From Euclidia mi (taxonomy: Eukaryota; Arthropoda; Insecta; Lepidoptera; Erebidae): 64,000 nt of DNA. Below, one piece after another: positions 9,747 through 20,821 of this stretch. How positions within the stretch are numbered: position 1 is the first letter of the stretch; each line of letters begins with the position of its first letter. Below the pieces are notes generated by a model. That model ran no database searches, was not told the origin of the DNA, and saw only the letters and a program-made list of their open reading frames with translations. The stretch lies in assembly GCA_944739405.2 (NCBI GenBank), contig OX123188.2, positions 63,383,251 through 63,447,250 on the forward strand, read 5' to 3'. Made by a program: the position numbers and the translations under genes.

Positions 9747-10046
9747 GAGTTGTGCGTGAAGCGATCGAAATCAGAAGACATAAAAATTTCAATCGGGAAG
9801 AGGGCTTCAAATTGTCATCGGCGTGGAATCCAGTGATCCGGTTAACAACACCCTACTTTAATGCGCAGTCGGCGAATGTTCAAAATACAGATACGGTTAG
9901 TGTGTTTTGCGCCGGCACCTCGAAAATCAACAACGCGGGGGTAGAAATAGAATCTTCTACCTCGCACTCGGAGACGTGACATCGCTACACCAGTCAGCTT
10001 GCGACCACGGGACGTGCAACCGTCTCGAAACGTCAAGCAAAAAAAA
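9667..10046 (+). repeat. Inverted copy of the Penelope 3' end
   Basis: Encodes on the plus strand the same C-terminal residues (SGTNHWIEFHR to the tail) as the minus-strand element at 8131-8511, with a few substitutions. It breaks off where the RT frame begins, and is therefore the inverted pseudo-repeat of the element and not a separate gene. Confidence 0.85.
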
Positions 10047-10061
10047 AAAAAAATATTTATA

Positions 10062-10122
10062 TATATAAGGTATGTAAATACCTAATGCATGTTCGCGTTA
10101 ATTCCCGTATAGATATATATTC
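10062..10122. repeat. Mirror copy of 2468-2545
   Basis: Reverse complement of the left AT-rich segment ('aaggtatgtaaatacctaat', then 'catgttcgcgttaattcccg'). It directly abuts the Penelope element after a short (ta)n run. Confidence 0.6.
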
Positions 10123-10440
10123 TTAAACATGCAACGCGAGTGTTTAAAAGTTTCTATGTGAATAATTCTAAAATCGATCTTATTGTAACTTAACCTAAAA
10201 CTCGACGTAGAAATAACAATGATATAAATTCTAGCCAGATTTATAACAGTTTCATATCCGAGCTTTTGTTGCGATGATAAATAGGTACTTACAAACGGGA
10301 CACACATACTTTAGACGTACTTATTTGATATATTTTTGAATATCTTTACAATATATTTCAACAAATCTATCACGGCCATACTGACGTGTACTTCGCTCTC
10401 GAAGTACCCTCTTTATTTTAACCCCCTGCAGCAACTTGCC

Positions 10441-11010
10441 GTTTTTATTTTGCACCTGCAGCAACCTGCAGTTTTGATTTAGGACCAGCAGCAACCTGCA
10501 GTTTTTATTTAGGACCTGCAGCAACCTGCAGTTTATATTTAGGACCTGGAGCAACCTGCAGTTTTTATTTAAGACCTGCAGCAACCTGCAGTTTTAATTT
10601 AGGACCTGCAGCAACCTGCAGTTTTAATTTAGGACCTGCAGCAACCTGCAGTTTTAATTTAGGACCTGCAGCAACCTGCAGTTTTTATTTAGGACCTGCA
10701 GCAACCTGCAGTTTTTATTTAGGACCTGCAGCAACCTGCAGTTTTAATTTAGGACCTGCAGCAACCTGCAGTTTTAATTTAGGACCTGCAGCAGCCTGCA
10801 GTTTTTATTTAGGACCTGCAGCAGCCTGCAGTTTTTATTTAGGACCTGCAGCAATCTGCAGTTTTTATTTAGGACCTGCAGCAACCTGCAGTTTTTATTT
10901 AGGACCTGCAGCAACCTGCAGTTTTTATTTAGGACCTGCAGCAACCTGCAGTTTTTATTTAGGACCTGCAGCAACCTGCAGTTTTTATTTAGGACCTGCA
11001 GCAACCTGCA
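10441..11010. repeat. 30-bp minisatellite, 19 copies in register
   Basis: Nineteen consecutive 30-bp units, each beginning gttttwatttaggacctgca and ending gcaacctgca, with no insertion or deletion between them. A decayed partial unit lies at 10420-10440. Variation is by substitution only and is greater in the left units. The minus strand is open through the array and would give a repeated decapeptide LQVLNKNCRL. With no start context or flanking coding sequence, this is taken as a by-product of the 30-bp period. Confidence 0.95.
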
Positions 11011-12669
11011 GTAAATGTCATATAACAGCTTTTTAATTCATCCTTAATACGATTTTAAAACTTCTCGTTCTCTTTTTTTTTTGCTTTGTCCACTCTGAAG
11101 GTCTTAGGCGATTTTTTTTTATAAACTATTCAATTCCAGAACCTTGCAAGGTCCGATAAGCTTTTCATTTATCATTTATCTGTAACATTTATCTAGTTTT
11201 TTAGTTTTGTTTATTTAATAAGATCTTTAGTTTTAATAAACCATAAAATCCCAAATCAATATAAATGTGCACCTACTCGGTGTTCCACATAACAATTTGA
11301 ATCATGAAAATATTTTACTGATAGATCTTATTTATAAATGGTTGTTATCCTTGTAGGTATGTGAGACCGTTCAAAAATAGATATGGACGATATTGGCATA
11401 TAATATTTGAAAACATCGTTTTTATTTTTACTTATGAGGTTGCGGTATTCTTTCATTTCATTTATGTATTTGCAAAAATGGTTTGTACGTTGGTGTTATA
11501 AATACAGATTATTCTGTAGCCCATGTAGCATAATATGGTTTTGATTTACACATAGGTACAAAATATTATCTATGTTATTTCATTATTAATCTTTAATAAT
11601 ATACACAAAATGTATAAAGGCTATCTGATGGCCTAGGCAGCTTCTGCCAGTCTACGATAACTACTTGATCCGAGTCCCTATAGGACATAAATATGTTCGA
11701 TATGTTCGAATAGATGTATTAATGTTCTAACAACATGTTCGGTCAATAGCAAAAATATTTTTAATACGTTGATATTCTGATAGTTGATCAGCAGTAATCA
11801 GAACAATCATGTATTATCTCATCTAATCGGGTATCAGACTTGAGTTGTTAGAGTTTCTACCAATAACATATACTAATAAATGTAAGAGCCAGTCTTAACT
11901 GCTGTACGATAGCTCGGCCAACCTGATAGCAGTATCAAGTGGAGAAATAAAATATGTGTATTCACCATTTCAGATCACGATTTGATTTTCACGATCGATA
12001 GATTTTCTATGTTCCTTTATCAAGTAATAAGTATTGCTATTTTAATAATCAAAACGTATACACATATTATTTAGCAGTGATTTAAAAGTCATCGTTACAA
12101 CGATAAGAATAGACTATGCCGGTGTGAGTAAGGGAAGAAAATAATTCTTTATCAAGAAATCAGGCTGTGCTTATTTATCCATTTTCTTTCTAAAGTACAA
12201 TAAACTATTCTAATGTAAATGTTACATAATATAGGAAATGTATAATAAAGTTTTCCGATATTGCAAACCACTACATCATCCATGGATTAACAAGAACAAT
12301 ATGATACGAAAGGAGCTACTCCAAACCATCACATAAAAAAAGTCACTAATGTAATTCAGCCTATACTTTAAATGTAATTTTTGTAACTCTTATCCGACTA
12401 GGGTGCTGAAGATTTTAAAATCGTCTATTCTGTACGGTAATACAAACCAGTTTTTTTTTTAACTTGTTCCAACATTTATTCACCCCATACACCAGTATTC
12501 TTTTTGTTATTCCAAGTCTAAACGCTTTAAATTATGTTAATGGGAATTAACTATAAAAAAGTAATCCATTATATTTTGAGTAAGTTTGAAAATAGTAAAT
12601 ATCAGTTGCTATTTATTTTTCTTTTCACTACATACTTCATATACTTGAAATTTGTTGTTAATTATATCA
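11011..12669. other. No gene seen
   Basis: AT-rich DNA between the minisatellite and BEL1, probably host intergenic or intronic. No ORF, RNA gene or recognisable repeat. Confidence 0.55.
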
Positions 12670-12674
12670 AATAG

Positions 12675-13835
12675 TGTAACGGATGCCAGGAATCGAACCT
12701 TTGCTAGTCCGCGACAGTGCGCTGGTAGTGTGCTGCTGACGTGTGCCTACGACGATGCGTGTTCTTCTATGTGTGTGGACTGTATGGCTTCGATGTGTAA
12801 GGGCTTCAGAAATGAAACATCTTCATACGTTGAGAGCGATGCTGTTCAGGTGTGCGGTGCTTGATGGTTACATAGGTCACAAGATGGTGGTTGAGACGCC
12901 AACAACTGGCCGAATACATGGTCGCTTAAGTACCTCGAAACTTTACCTTATCGACGACCATCGCACCGAACACGTGCACAGAGAATCTTTCGTTTATTTT
13001 TATTTCAAAAACAGTACAAATGTTACGTATGTTTCGATCCTATTATACATACATACATGTTCTATACATCGTTAGATAGGTCTCATTAAGTTCTATCTAT
13101 TGGTATACAATACCTAAACCTAACTATTAGCGTCACTAAGTTATTCCATAAAAACTCCCAAAAAATGCTGCCACACAAGGGCCCGCCCACTATATTTTCT
13201 ATTGAAAAACTATCGTATACTAAATTTATATATATAATTTTGGCAGGCCGTTGTGTGCAACTATATGGGGCATCTATTAAAACAAACACCATGAAAATAT
13301 CTTTATTCAATTCGAACATATGACATGATAACTTTGAAGCATAAAAAATTTACAGAATTTCTTAAGTAAATACTATCGTAAGTAAACAAATTTTATGATA
13401 AACATACGAATGTTTGTTATTATGCTTATTTTAACTATATAAGGTAATAACTGGCAATAAAAAGGTATCTAGACATGATTTCAAGTCTATATGAAGCTAA
13501 AAAACACTTATAAAACTATAAAACGAGTATGTAAACAAACAGTTGTTTTATGAAGCATTAACTCTTATCTGTCACTACTGATAACGCTATTTATGATTCG
13601 ATATCTCAGGTCCCTACAGTTAGCACAAGTTTAAGACTAATGTTCATGTATTACATAGTTGTTGTATATAAACAATCTAACCATTTACACTATTTTAGCT
13701 ATTTTGTAACGTTTTGACACGTCCGGGAACCGAACCCGGTGTACCGCACGATTAGATAACACTGATTTTAACGATTTTCACTCGCGGTTTCCAATACACT
13801 ATTCACTGTCATAGTTTTAATGTCTGTCGCGAACA
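12675..13835 (-). repeat. BEL1 3' LTR (left)
   Basis: 1161 bp, plus-strand ends tgtaacgg...gcgaaca. It aligns with the right LTR except for about 150 bp at 13288-13437 that the right one lacks. The minus strand shows two tRNA-T-arm-like segments: one with an ccggg/cccgg stem around ttcggtt near 13720, and one reading ggttcgattcctgg near the LTR end at 12690. Confidence 0.92.
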
Positions 13836-13910
13836 TCTCTCCCGCCGTGCAGCAACGCGCGTGACTCGTCGTGTGGCGGTGCTGCAGAGCACCCGGTGAG
13901 CGACACCTCG

Positions 13911-15101
13911 TCACTTGGGCAGGGGGACCAGCTTCTTAGCCGGCCGTTTGAGGACGCCTGCTGCTGTGCGCACCTCGACAGTGCGTATGGCGCCGTCGGC
14001 GCCCGGGTAGACAGCCACAACTCGACCGTGCGGCCAGGTATTGCGCGGGAGTTGGCCGTCGGCGATCAGGACGGGGTCGCCGACCTCGAGGTTGAGCCCA
14101 GACCCATGGGGCTCCCGCCGGTGTTGCAGCTCGGGTAGGTACTCGCGCACCCAACGGCGCCAGAACATGTCGGCGAGGATTTGGGCGCGCCGCCAGTGCT
14201 TGCTGCTGTTGAGGTCAGCCTCGCTGAACTCGCCCAGCGGAGGGAGGCGAGCAGAACCACCGAACAGGATGTGGTTCGGGGTGATGGCCTCGCTGTCTGC
14301 TGCGTTGACGGAGACGTGTGTGAGGGGCCGACTGTTTACTGTGTACTCGACCTCACACAGTAGTGTAGCTAGGACTTCTTCGTGCGGATGGCGCTCGTGA
14401 AGGACCGTATAGAGGGCGGTCTTCACGCACCTGACGAGGCGCTCCCATGCGCCCCCCATGAATGGCGCTGAGGGGGTGATGAAGCGCCATATGATGCCAC
14501 GGCGATTCGCTTCTTCGGCGACGGCGTCTCTCATCTCTCGGTCGGCACCGTGCATGTTGGTGCCGTTGTCCGAGTAGATCTCTGCGGGGCAACCTCGGCG
14601 CGCTGCGAACCTGCGCAGCGCCAAGATTGCGGAGTCGGCGCTCAGGCTGGCGGCGACCTCCAGATGTACTGCCCTGGAAGTGAGACATGTAAACAGTGCC
14701 ACATAACGTTTGTGACGCTGTCTACCGACGGTTACGGAGAGCGGCCCGAAATAATCAAGACCCGTGTAGGTGAAGGGCCTCTGATGGTGAGCAAGGCGCG
14801 TCTTTGGATGGTCCCCTGTGGCTGGCTCAGGCGGCTGCGTTTTTCTAATGCGGCATGGTAGACATCTATGTACTATTTTCTTTGTAGTCGGCCGCAGACG
14901 AAGAATCCAATAGTGTTGGCGTATTTCATTGATTACCAACTCTGTACCGCTGTGATGTAATTTTCTATGCGTCCAATCTATGTATAGCTGTGTAATACGA
15001 TGATCGCCGTCTAAGATCGGCGGTCTCTTTGTTTGTTCGGAGATTTCTTCTGTAGCTATTATACGACTGCGTAGAGTGATAATTCCGTTGTTCATCTCCA
15101 C
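13911..15101 (-). CDS. BEL1 integrase
   Basis: 396-codon open frame. An H2C2-type zinc region (HRKLHHSGTE ... CLPCRIRK, about residues 45-85) precedes the rve core. The catalytic triad is Asp in TGLDYFGPL, Asp in YSDNGTN and Glu in GGAWERLV. A BEL/Pao C-terminal domain (DUF5641-like, FWRRWVREYLPELQ, VGDPVLI) follows. It ends 75 bp before the 3' LTR. The domain looks complete. It is out of frame with the RNase H part because of an indel near 15175, so the listed ATG is internal to the polyprotein. The enzyme would join retrotransposon cDNA to chromosomal DNA. Confidence 0.9.
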   Translation of the reverse strand: MEMNNGIITLRSRIIATEEISEQTKRPPILDGDHRITQLYIDWTHRKLHHSGTELVINEIRQHYWILRLRPTTKKIVHRCLPCRIRKTQPPEPATGDHPKTRLAHHQRPFTYTGLDYFGPLSVTVGRQRHKRYVALFTCLTSRAVHLEVAASLSADSAILALRRFAARRGCPAEIYSDNGTNMHGADREMRDAVAEEANRRGIIWRFITPSAPFMGGAWERLVRCVKTALYTVLHERHPHEEVLATLLCEVEYTVNSRPLTHVSVNAADSEAITPNHILFGGSARLPPLGEFSEADLNSSKHWRRAQILADMFWRRWVREYLPELQHRREPHGSGLNLEVGDPVLIADGQLPRNTWPHGRVVAVYPGADGAIRTVEVRTAAGVLKRPAKKLVPLPK

Positions 15102-16815
15102 GGGTAACGAATACAGGCGGCTGTCTCTGGCGACACCTCCTCCGCGCCGCAGCTCCCGAAGGTCGGCGCCGAAAGGAGTCCTCTTGTACCGCCTTCACAA
15201 GAAGGTCCTCGGCGCCGCGGGTGTGTTCTGCGGAGAGAAGCACGAAGTTTCGGGAGTCGGCGGCTGGACGAGGTGCCGCTCTGCCCGACTTGATGTTGTG
15301 CTTCGTCTTCGTCACGTGACGCCAATCTGGATCCTTCTGTCTATTTTTCTGCGTTCTTTTATATAGAACCTTCTCTGCGGTTTTCTTACATAATGATATA
15401 AATTGTAGAACTCTTGCTGTCGCTCGTAAGAGCCTCTCCCATTTGGAAAATCTATACGGGTCCGGTACGGCTTCTATAATTCTATGTGTTTGACGCTTCT
15501 CTACAGCTGTCAGTGTGCGCTCTTCGCCTGTCGCGTCAGGGGCGATGTGCTTCTCTACGGGCCATAGTGACGGGTCTTCGTACAGGAACGACGGTCCGGT
15601 GTACCACTCGTGTTCGGAGTTAAAGCTGTTTGGCACGTCGCGTGTAGCCGCATCCGCCGCGTTCAACTTCGTAGGTACCCAGCGCCAATCTTCAACTTTA
15701 CTATGCTCTTCTATGGCGGCTAGGCGGTGCGCGACGAATGGTTTGTACGCCCGTGCACCTTTTCTGATCCACGTTAGTACGGTCATGCTGTCCGTCCAGT
15801 ACACGACGGCCTCGGGTTTGACGCGATGTTCTTCTATTACCGCTTGAGCGACTCGCGTACCCATGACGGCGGCTTGCAGTTCGAGTCTCGGGATTGACAC
15901 CACCTTAAGCGGTGCCACTCTCGCCTTCGCCATAACGAGCGTCACGTGCACACGCCCATCTGGTGTAGTCGCTCGCCAGTACACCGCTGTTGCGTAGGCC
16001 GCTTCACTGGCGTCCGTAAAGACATGTACTTGGAGTGTACAGGCGTCACTGTACCCGGGGTAACACCGCGGGATGCGTATCGACTTCAACTGTTCTAAAT
16101 GCTGTATCCACGATGCCCATTGCACTCTGAGGCTTTCGTCAAACTTCTCGTCCCAATTTGTACTGAGTCGCCAGGCTTCCTGTAGTATCTGTTTGGCTCG
16201 AACAGTCACGGGCGATGCGAGGCCGAGTGGGTCGTATAGCGACTTAACTATTTTCAACGCTTCCCGTTTCGTAGGCGCTTCGGTGCCGATGAGTCCGTCT
16301 GGAAGCCGTGCGAGTGTAAGGTTGAAGCTCAGCTCGTCCGCGCTCGTTTTCCACATCAAGCCGAGAATTTTCTCTTCTTGCCTCTTGCTGGCGAGGCCGA
16401 CTGTCTCCTGGCGATGTTGACTTGGTTCTATTGCTTCTATGATTCGCTGTGGTGGGCGACTATTTGTGCAGGATGCAATGCACTGCTCCCCTATTGTCTT
16501 AACGACGGTAGGCTTAACGACGGCCTTCGAAACTATGGGAGAGTGCACCTGTCCTCTATCCAATACTATGTGAGAGTGCGTAACCGGCTTCACATCTATG
16601 TGAGAGTTACTCGGTTCTATATTTTCTATTTTCGATTCTACGTTTCTATCATACGCGAGCCTCTTCGCTGCGTCTTCAAAACTATGTGGAATGACGTGTG
16701 CTTCTTTCTGTAGAAGGGCCGTCTCTATATGTCTATCTTCTAATTGTTTCGTATGTTTTTCTAACATATCTGTAGCCCGCTTCTCGGGGTCCGAGTTCGG
16801 TCGACGTGGGTTCAC
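14965..16815 (-). pseudogene. BEL1 Pao-type RNase H region, RT core missing
   Basis: The first 60 residues match the stretch before RT in BEL elements (LEKHTKQLEDRHIETALL). Instead of RT, residues about 65-155 are a non-homologous, partly repetitive stretch (two 'ctatgtgagagt' copies near 16570-16605). The normal post-RT region resumes with EEKILGLMWK, YDPLGLASPVTVRAKQILQ, then RNase H-like VFTDASEAAYATAVYWR, RLELQAAVMG and YWTDSMTVL. No YxDD box or other RT motif is present. A frameshift near 15175 leads into the integrase frame, and another near 16825 joins the protease. The element cannot have reverse-transcribed itself in this form. Confidence 0.85.
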
Positions 16816-16829
16816 GATGAGCGATTCCA

Positions 16830-17391
16830 GTGCGATCTTTCAGTTGCGCTTCTATGTTTTCATCTATAGCGGAGAGACCGTTGACGAAGTGTACGGTGTT
16901 TCCCAAGGTGCGTGAGCGCGCGCCGTGCAGCACCCATCCCAGCGATGTAAGCGACGCCACCGGTTGATCGTTGGGTCCTCTTCGTACTGCGTTCGCTATG
17001 AGCAGGTGCCAGTTGTCTTGACCTATTAGCACCTTTGGCACGCCTATGTCATACACCAGCTTCTTCTTGATGCCTTCGAGGTGTTTGCAGTCTATCAGGT
17101 CCTCTTCGGCGATCTTCTGCGGCGACAGGTGTAGGCTGGCTACGGTGCGCGCACACAAAGGCACTTGTTTGCTGTCGGCGCCGGCTCCTCGTATTTGTAT
17201 GTCTACGCGTCGCGACGTTGGCATGTCGAGCGACGACCTATGGCACGGATCGTAAACGGGTCCAGGCTCCCTTCCGCGCCGACTTCCTTGGCTATGTCTT
17301 CGTCTATGAGCGATACGGTGCTTCCGTCGTCGAGTAGGGCGAACGTAGACGCCTCTCCCGCCGGTCCGACTATCTGCACGGGCACTATCTT
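16830..17391 (-). pseudogene. BEL1 aspartic protease region
   Basis: Residues LLDDGSTVSLIDEDIA (minus strand near 17345) carry the D-x-G-S/T protease active-site type of BEL/Pao (peptidase A17-like). The downstream part KVLIGQDNWHLL and LGWVLHG lies in another frame after an indel near 17240. The start is continuous with gag except for one TGA codon at 17392-17394. Confidence 0.8.
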
Positions 17392-19080
17392 TCAGTATGC
17401 TTGAGCCTTTGCACGTATGCACGAACTGGCGACCGTTTCTTGCTTTTCTATGTTCACGTCTTCGGTCCTATGGGCTCCTCTATCGTAGTGAAGCAACTGG
17501 TTGTGTGTAGCGCGGCATCCCTCTACACCGCACTTCTTGGGCTTGCACGAGTGTTCTATTCGGCGTATGCGTAAGCAGCGAAAACACAATCCATGCTGCT
17601 TAGCTAGCTGCCATCTCTTCTCTGCGTTGGCGTTACGAAACGTGCTGCAGGCCGACGAGTAGTGTCCTTCGCGTTCACATATCCTGCACTTCGCGTTAGA
17701 CGTGTCCGTATGCGTTCGCTTCTCCGTCGCCGTCGCCGTGTACGTCCTCTGCACGGTACGTCTGCTTGGCGGCCCATCGGTGATGTTCTCAGCCGGCGCG
17801 AACGCGCTACAGTAACGCGCGTACTCTGTCACGAAGTCACTGAATCGGCTGAGGTCCGGCTTCGACTGGCACTTCTCGGTATACGTCTTGTACCACTGCA
17901 CACGCAGCGAGTTCGGTAGCTTCTCGGTCAACACGCGCACTAGCTCCGCATTGATGAGGTAGTGTTCCTTTTTCAACGCACGAAGTGTGACGACGCCGCT
18001 TCTAATCTTGCTCGCGAACGCGCATATGTCCTTGGGTGCTTCGCTACAGCGTGGCAGGGTCCTCAGCTTGTCCGTCTCTGCCTGTGCGATCGAGTCTGGT
18101 CGTCCGAACTGCAGCTCCAACTCCTTCATAATCTCATCTGGTCGCGCATGCCTAATCAGTTCAGAGCTAACTGTTTCTAACGCTCTTCCCTTGAGACTTC
18201 TTCTCAGTCTCGCTGTATTCTCCACGTCATTGAAGAAATTTTTGGTGGTGTCGTATATCGCCTTGAACGACAGCCACTCGGTGTGCGCGCCGCCGAACGT
18301 CGGTAGCGTCATGATGACTTTCGAAACCGCCGGGTGTGGTGCAACTATCGATGTGTCCGGTGGCTTCCTATCGGCGAGCGCGGCGATCGCGGAGGTGAGA
18401 TCCGTGATGAACGGCTTCAGCGAATCACCTCCCTGTTGATGAACGTCCATCTTCTGTGAGGGCGGTCCATCTTCTATCTTCTGTGCCCCGTCGACGTCCC
18501 TCTTCTTAGTGGGCGTCGATATCACTTCTATATCTTCGGGGCCGGGCTGGGGTTCCGGAGCCTCTTCCAACCATGAACGTACGTAGTCTTGTTTCGACTG
18601 TCCATCCTCGTCGTAGTCATCGGAGTCCGCCTCTTCTTCAGCCTTCTGTAGTGCTAACTGTGCTAACTGTAGTTTTATCTTCAAAACTTCTTCTCGAGCC
18701 AACATCACATTTCTATTGGAGCGTCCCGTAGCTGCTGAGCGTTGGTCGCGTTCCCTTGTTGGCTTCTTTCTATCTCTATTTTCTATTATGCTATGTTGCG
18801 CTGTACAAACGCTCGATCTATCGGATGGTTGCAACGTCCTTTCCTTGCCATCTTCATTTTTCGACTGCACCTCTGCTCGCTCCCTTGCATCTTGAGTGAT
18901 GTGAGTCGCGTCGCTCCCGACTGTTGTCGACGGCGATCGCGGTGGCCCGTCGTGACGGACGACCGCGGCGGCTGGGTTGCGGGCAGCGGCGGCGCGGGCA
19001 GGGGTACTGGAACTAGGCCCGGCGCCGGCCGCTCCCCCGGCGACCTCGGGAGCACGACCTCTTGAACGCGTCGTAGGCAT
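17392..19080 (-). CDS. BEL1 gag
   Basis: 562 codons from a true ATG only 79 bp inside the 5' LTR edge. A low-complexity Ala/Arg/Pro N-terminus precedes a helical region (KIKLQLAQLALQKAEEE). The capsid-like DUF1759 domain runs about residues 245-430 (LPTFGGAHTEWLSFKAIYD, LKGRALETV). Two zinc knuckles follow: CRICEREGHYSSAC (CX2CX4HX4C) and CFRCL...HSCKPKKC. It ends in TGA, with the protease continuing in the same frame after the stop. Apart from that codon the gag is intact. It would form the particle that packages element RNA. Confidence 0.9.
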   Translation of the reverse strand: MPTTRSRGRAPEVAGGAAGAGPSSSTPARAAAARNPAAAVVRHDGPPRSPSTTVGSDATHITQDARERAEVQSKNEDGKERTLQPSDRSSVCTAQHSIIENRDRKKPTRERDQRSAATGRSNRNVMLAREEVLKIKLQLAQLALQKAEEEADSDDYDEDGQSKQDYVRSWLEEAPEPQPGPEDIEVISTPTKKRDVDGAQKIEDGPPSQKMDVHQQGGDSLKPFITDLTSAIAALADRKPPDTSIVAPHPAVSKVIMTLPTFGGAHTEWLSFKAIYDTTKNFFNDVENTARLRRSLKGRALETVSSELIRHARPDEIMKELELQFGRPDSIAQAETDKLRTLPRCSEAPKDICAFASKIRSGVVTLRALKKEHYLINAELVRVLTEKLPNSLRVQWYKTYTEKCQSKPDLSRFSDFVTEYARYCSAFAPAENITDGPPSRRTVQRTYTATATEKRTHTDTSNAKCRICEREGHYSSACSTFRNANAEKRWQLAKQHGLCFRCLRIRRIEHSCKPKKCGVEGCRATHNQLLHYDRGAHRTEDVNIEKQETVASSCIRAKAQAY

Positions 19081-20025
19081 TCTTCTTCAATCCGGCTCGA
19101 AGCGACCAACAAATGGTCGCTGCAGCAACAGGTGATCCGGCTTCGATAGGACCAACAAATGTAACGGATGCCAGGAATCGAACCTTTGCTAGTCCGCTAC
19201 AGTGCGCTGGTAGTGTGCTGCTGACGTGTGCCTACGACGATGCGTGTTCTTCTATGTGTGTGGACTGTATGGCTTCGATGTGTAAGGGCTTCAGAAATGA
19301 AACATCTTCATACGTTGAGAGCGATGCTGTTCAGGTGTGCGGTGCTTGATGGTTACATAGGTCACAAGATGGTGGTTGAGACGCCAACAACTGGCCGAAT
19401 ACATGGTCGCTTAAGTACCTCGAAACTTTACCTTATCGACGACCATCGCACCGAACACGTGCACAGAGAATCTTTCGTTTATTTTTATTTCAAAAACAGT
19501 ACAAATGTTACGTATGTTTCGATCCTATTATACATACATACATGTTCTATACATCGTTAGATAGGTCTCATTAAGTTCTATCTATTGGTATACAATACCT
19601 AAACCTAACTATTAGCGTCACTAAGTTATTCCATAAAAACTCCCAAAAAATGCTGCCACACAAGGGCCCGCCCACTATATTTTCTATTGAAAAACTATCG
19701 TATACTAAATTTATATATATAATTTTGGTAGGCCGTTGTGTGCAACTATATGGGGCATCTATTAAAACAAAGGTATAAGGTAATAACTAGCAATAAAAAG
19801 GTATCTAGACATGATTTCAAGTCTATATGAAGCTAAAAAACACTTATAAAACTATAAAACGAGTATGTAAACAAACAGTTGTTTTATGAAGCATTAACTC
19901 TTATCTGTCACTACTGATAACGCTATTTATGATTCGATATCTCAGGTCCCTACAGTTAGCACAAGTTTAAGACTAATGTTCATGTATTACATAGTTGTTG
20001 TATATTAACAATGTTGAAGGTTTAA

Positions 20026-20695
20026 CCTTTCAAGTACCGCGCCCTCCAAAACGTCAATTTGGCTATACGACCGCGCTGTTCGACATCATCGCGCGCGCGG
20101 TACTAGACATTGAATGTTATCGCTCTGAGATGTCTTTGTTTATGTTTTCAAGAGTTCGAGTTATAATTTCTTGAAACCCACTGATATAGCCAATATTAAA
20201 CAATTATAATAATAACATTTGAGTGTATATTTAGTTTTGTATAGCTCTCTGTTTTGAACGGATCTTAGAATACCGGTTCTATCGACAATTGTAGCGTATT
20301 ATAATCAAAAATAAAATAATTTTTTGTTTATTTTTGTATTTTTATATTCTGTATAATATGGGTTTTCCAATTAAAACTAAAAATATGCATGTATCCATTA
20401 TAATAATTCCCCCTTTTCAATAGCAAACATTTGCTAAAATTCACAGTTTCGCGCGCATTGAAATGAAATGTCCTTTTACTTTTTAATTTGACATCAAATT
20501 GGAACAGAAGAAGGTTTCAGAGCTGTCTATGATTCGTTAAAATGCAAAGCCATTTGAAAAAAATTATAAAATGTACTAGGTCAGTGTAAAAAACGTCATA
20601 GATTGAAGGACGGAATCTGGACATGAATTCATGTCGTCGGTAAACAAGGGGACTTTTTTGTAGGACATGAATTCATGTCCTCGGTCGTCGAAAGG
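20026..20695. mobile_element. piggyBac-like MITE (TTAA target)
   Basis: 670 bp in the Copia left LTR. TTAA occurs on both sides (20022-20025, 20696-20699), and the right LTR shows the empty site. Ends are cctttcaagtaccg and, in reverse, cctttcgacgaccg. The TTAA-CCTTT start is typical of piggyBac relatives. The right end has two copies of ggacatgaattcatgtc-like palindromes. There is no ORF, so it needs a transposase from elsewhere. Confidence 0.88.
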
Positions 20696-20821
20696 TTAAT
20701 ATCTACACAGTATGTATTAGCACTGGCCATGTATCGTACTGGCCATCTGTCTTTTATTGTCACTAGACATATAGACATATATTTTAAATGATGTGTTTAC
20801 TTCTGTGGTTCCAAATAAAAC

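Larger units (their letters stand above)
8131..10046 (-). mobile_element. Penelope-like element, 5'-truncated, with inverted ends
   Basis: The element runs between poly(T)-ttgcttgacgtttcgagacg at the left and its reverse complement plus poly(A) at the right. The arms are about 380 bp (8131-8511 and 9667-10046). The right arm is an inverted copy of the 3' coding end. An inverted copy of the 3' region in front of a 5'-truncated body is characteristic of Penelope insertions. The body encodes RT plus a GIY-YIG endonuclease. Both outer flanks are (ta)n-rich, so no target duplication can be defined. Confidence 0.85.

Noticed and set aside
10774..11004. Open frame encoding repeated LQVLNKNCRL
   Set aside because: It is the automatic result of a 30-bp tandem repeat lacking stops; there is no start context, promoter or flanking coding sequence.
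10441..11010. CRISPR-like array of regular repeats
   Set aside because: Units are contiguous with no unique spacers, and the DNA is from an insect.
12743..13075. 110-residue plus-strand ORF, duplicated at 19228-19560
   Set aside because: Both copies lie inside the BEL1 LTRs; duplication is explained by the LTR pair and no domain is recognisable.
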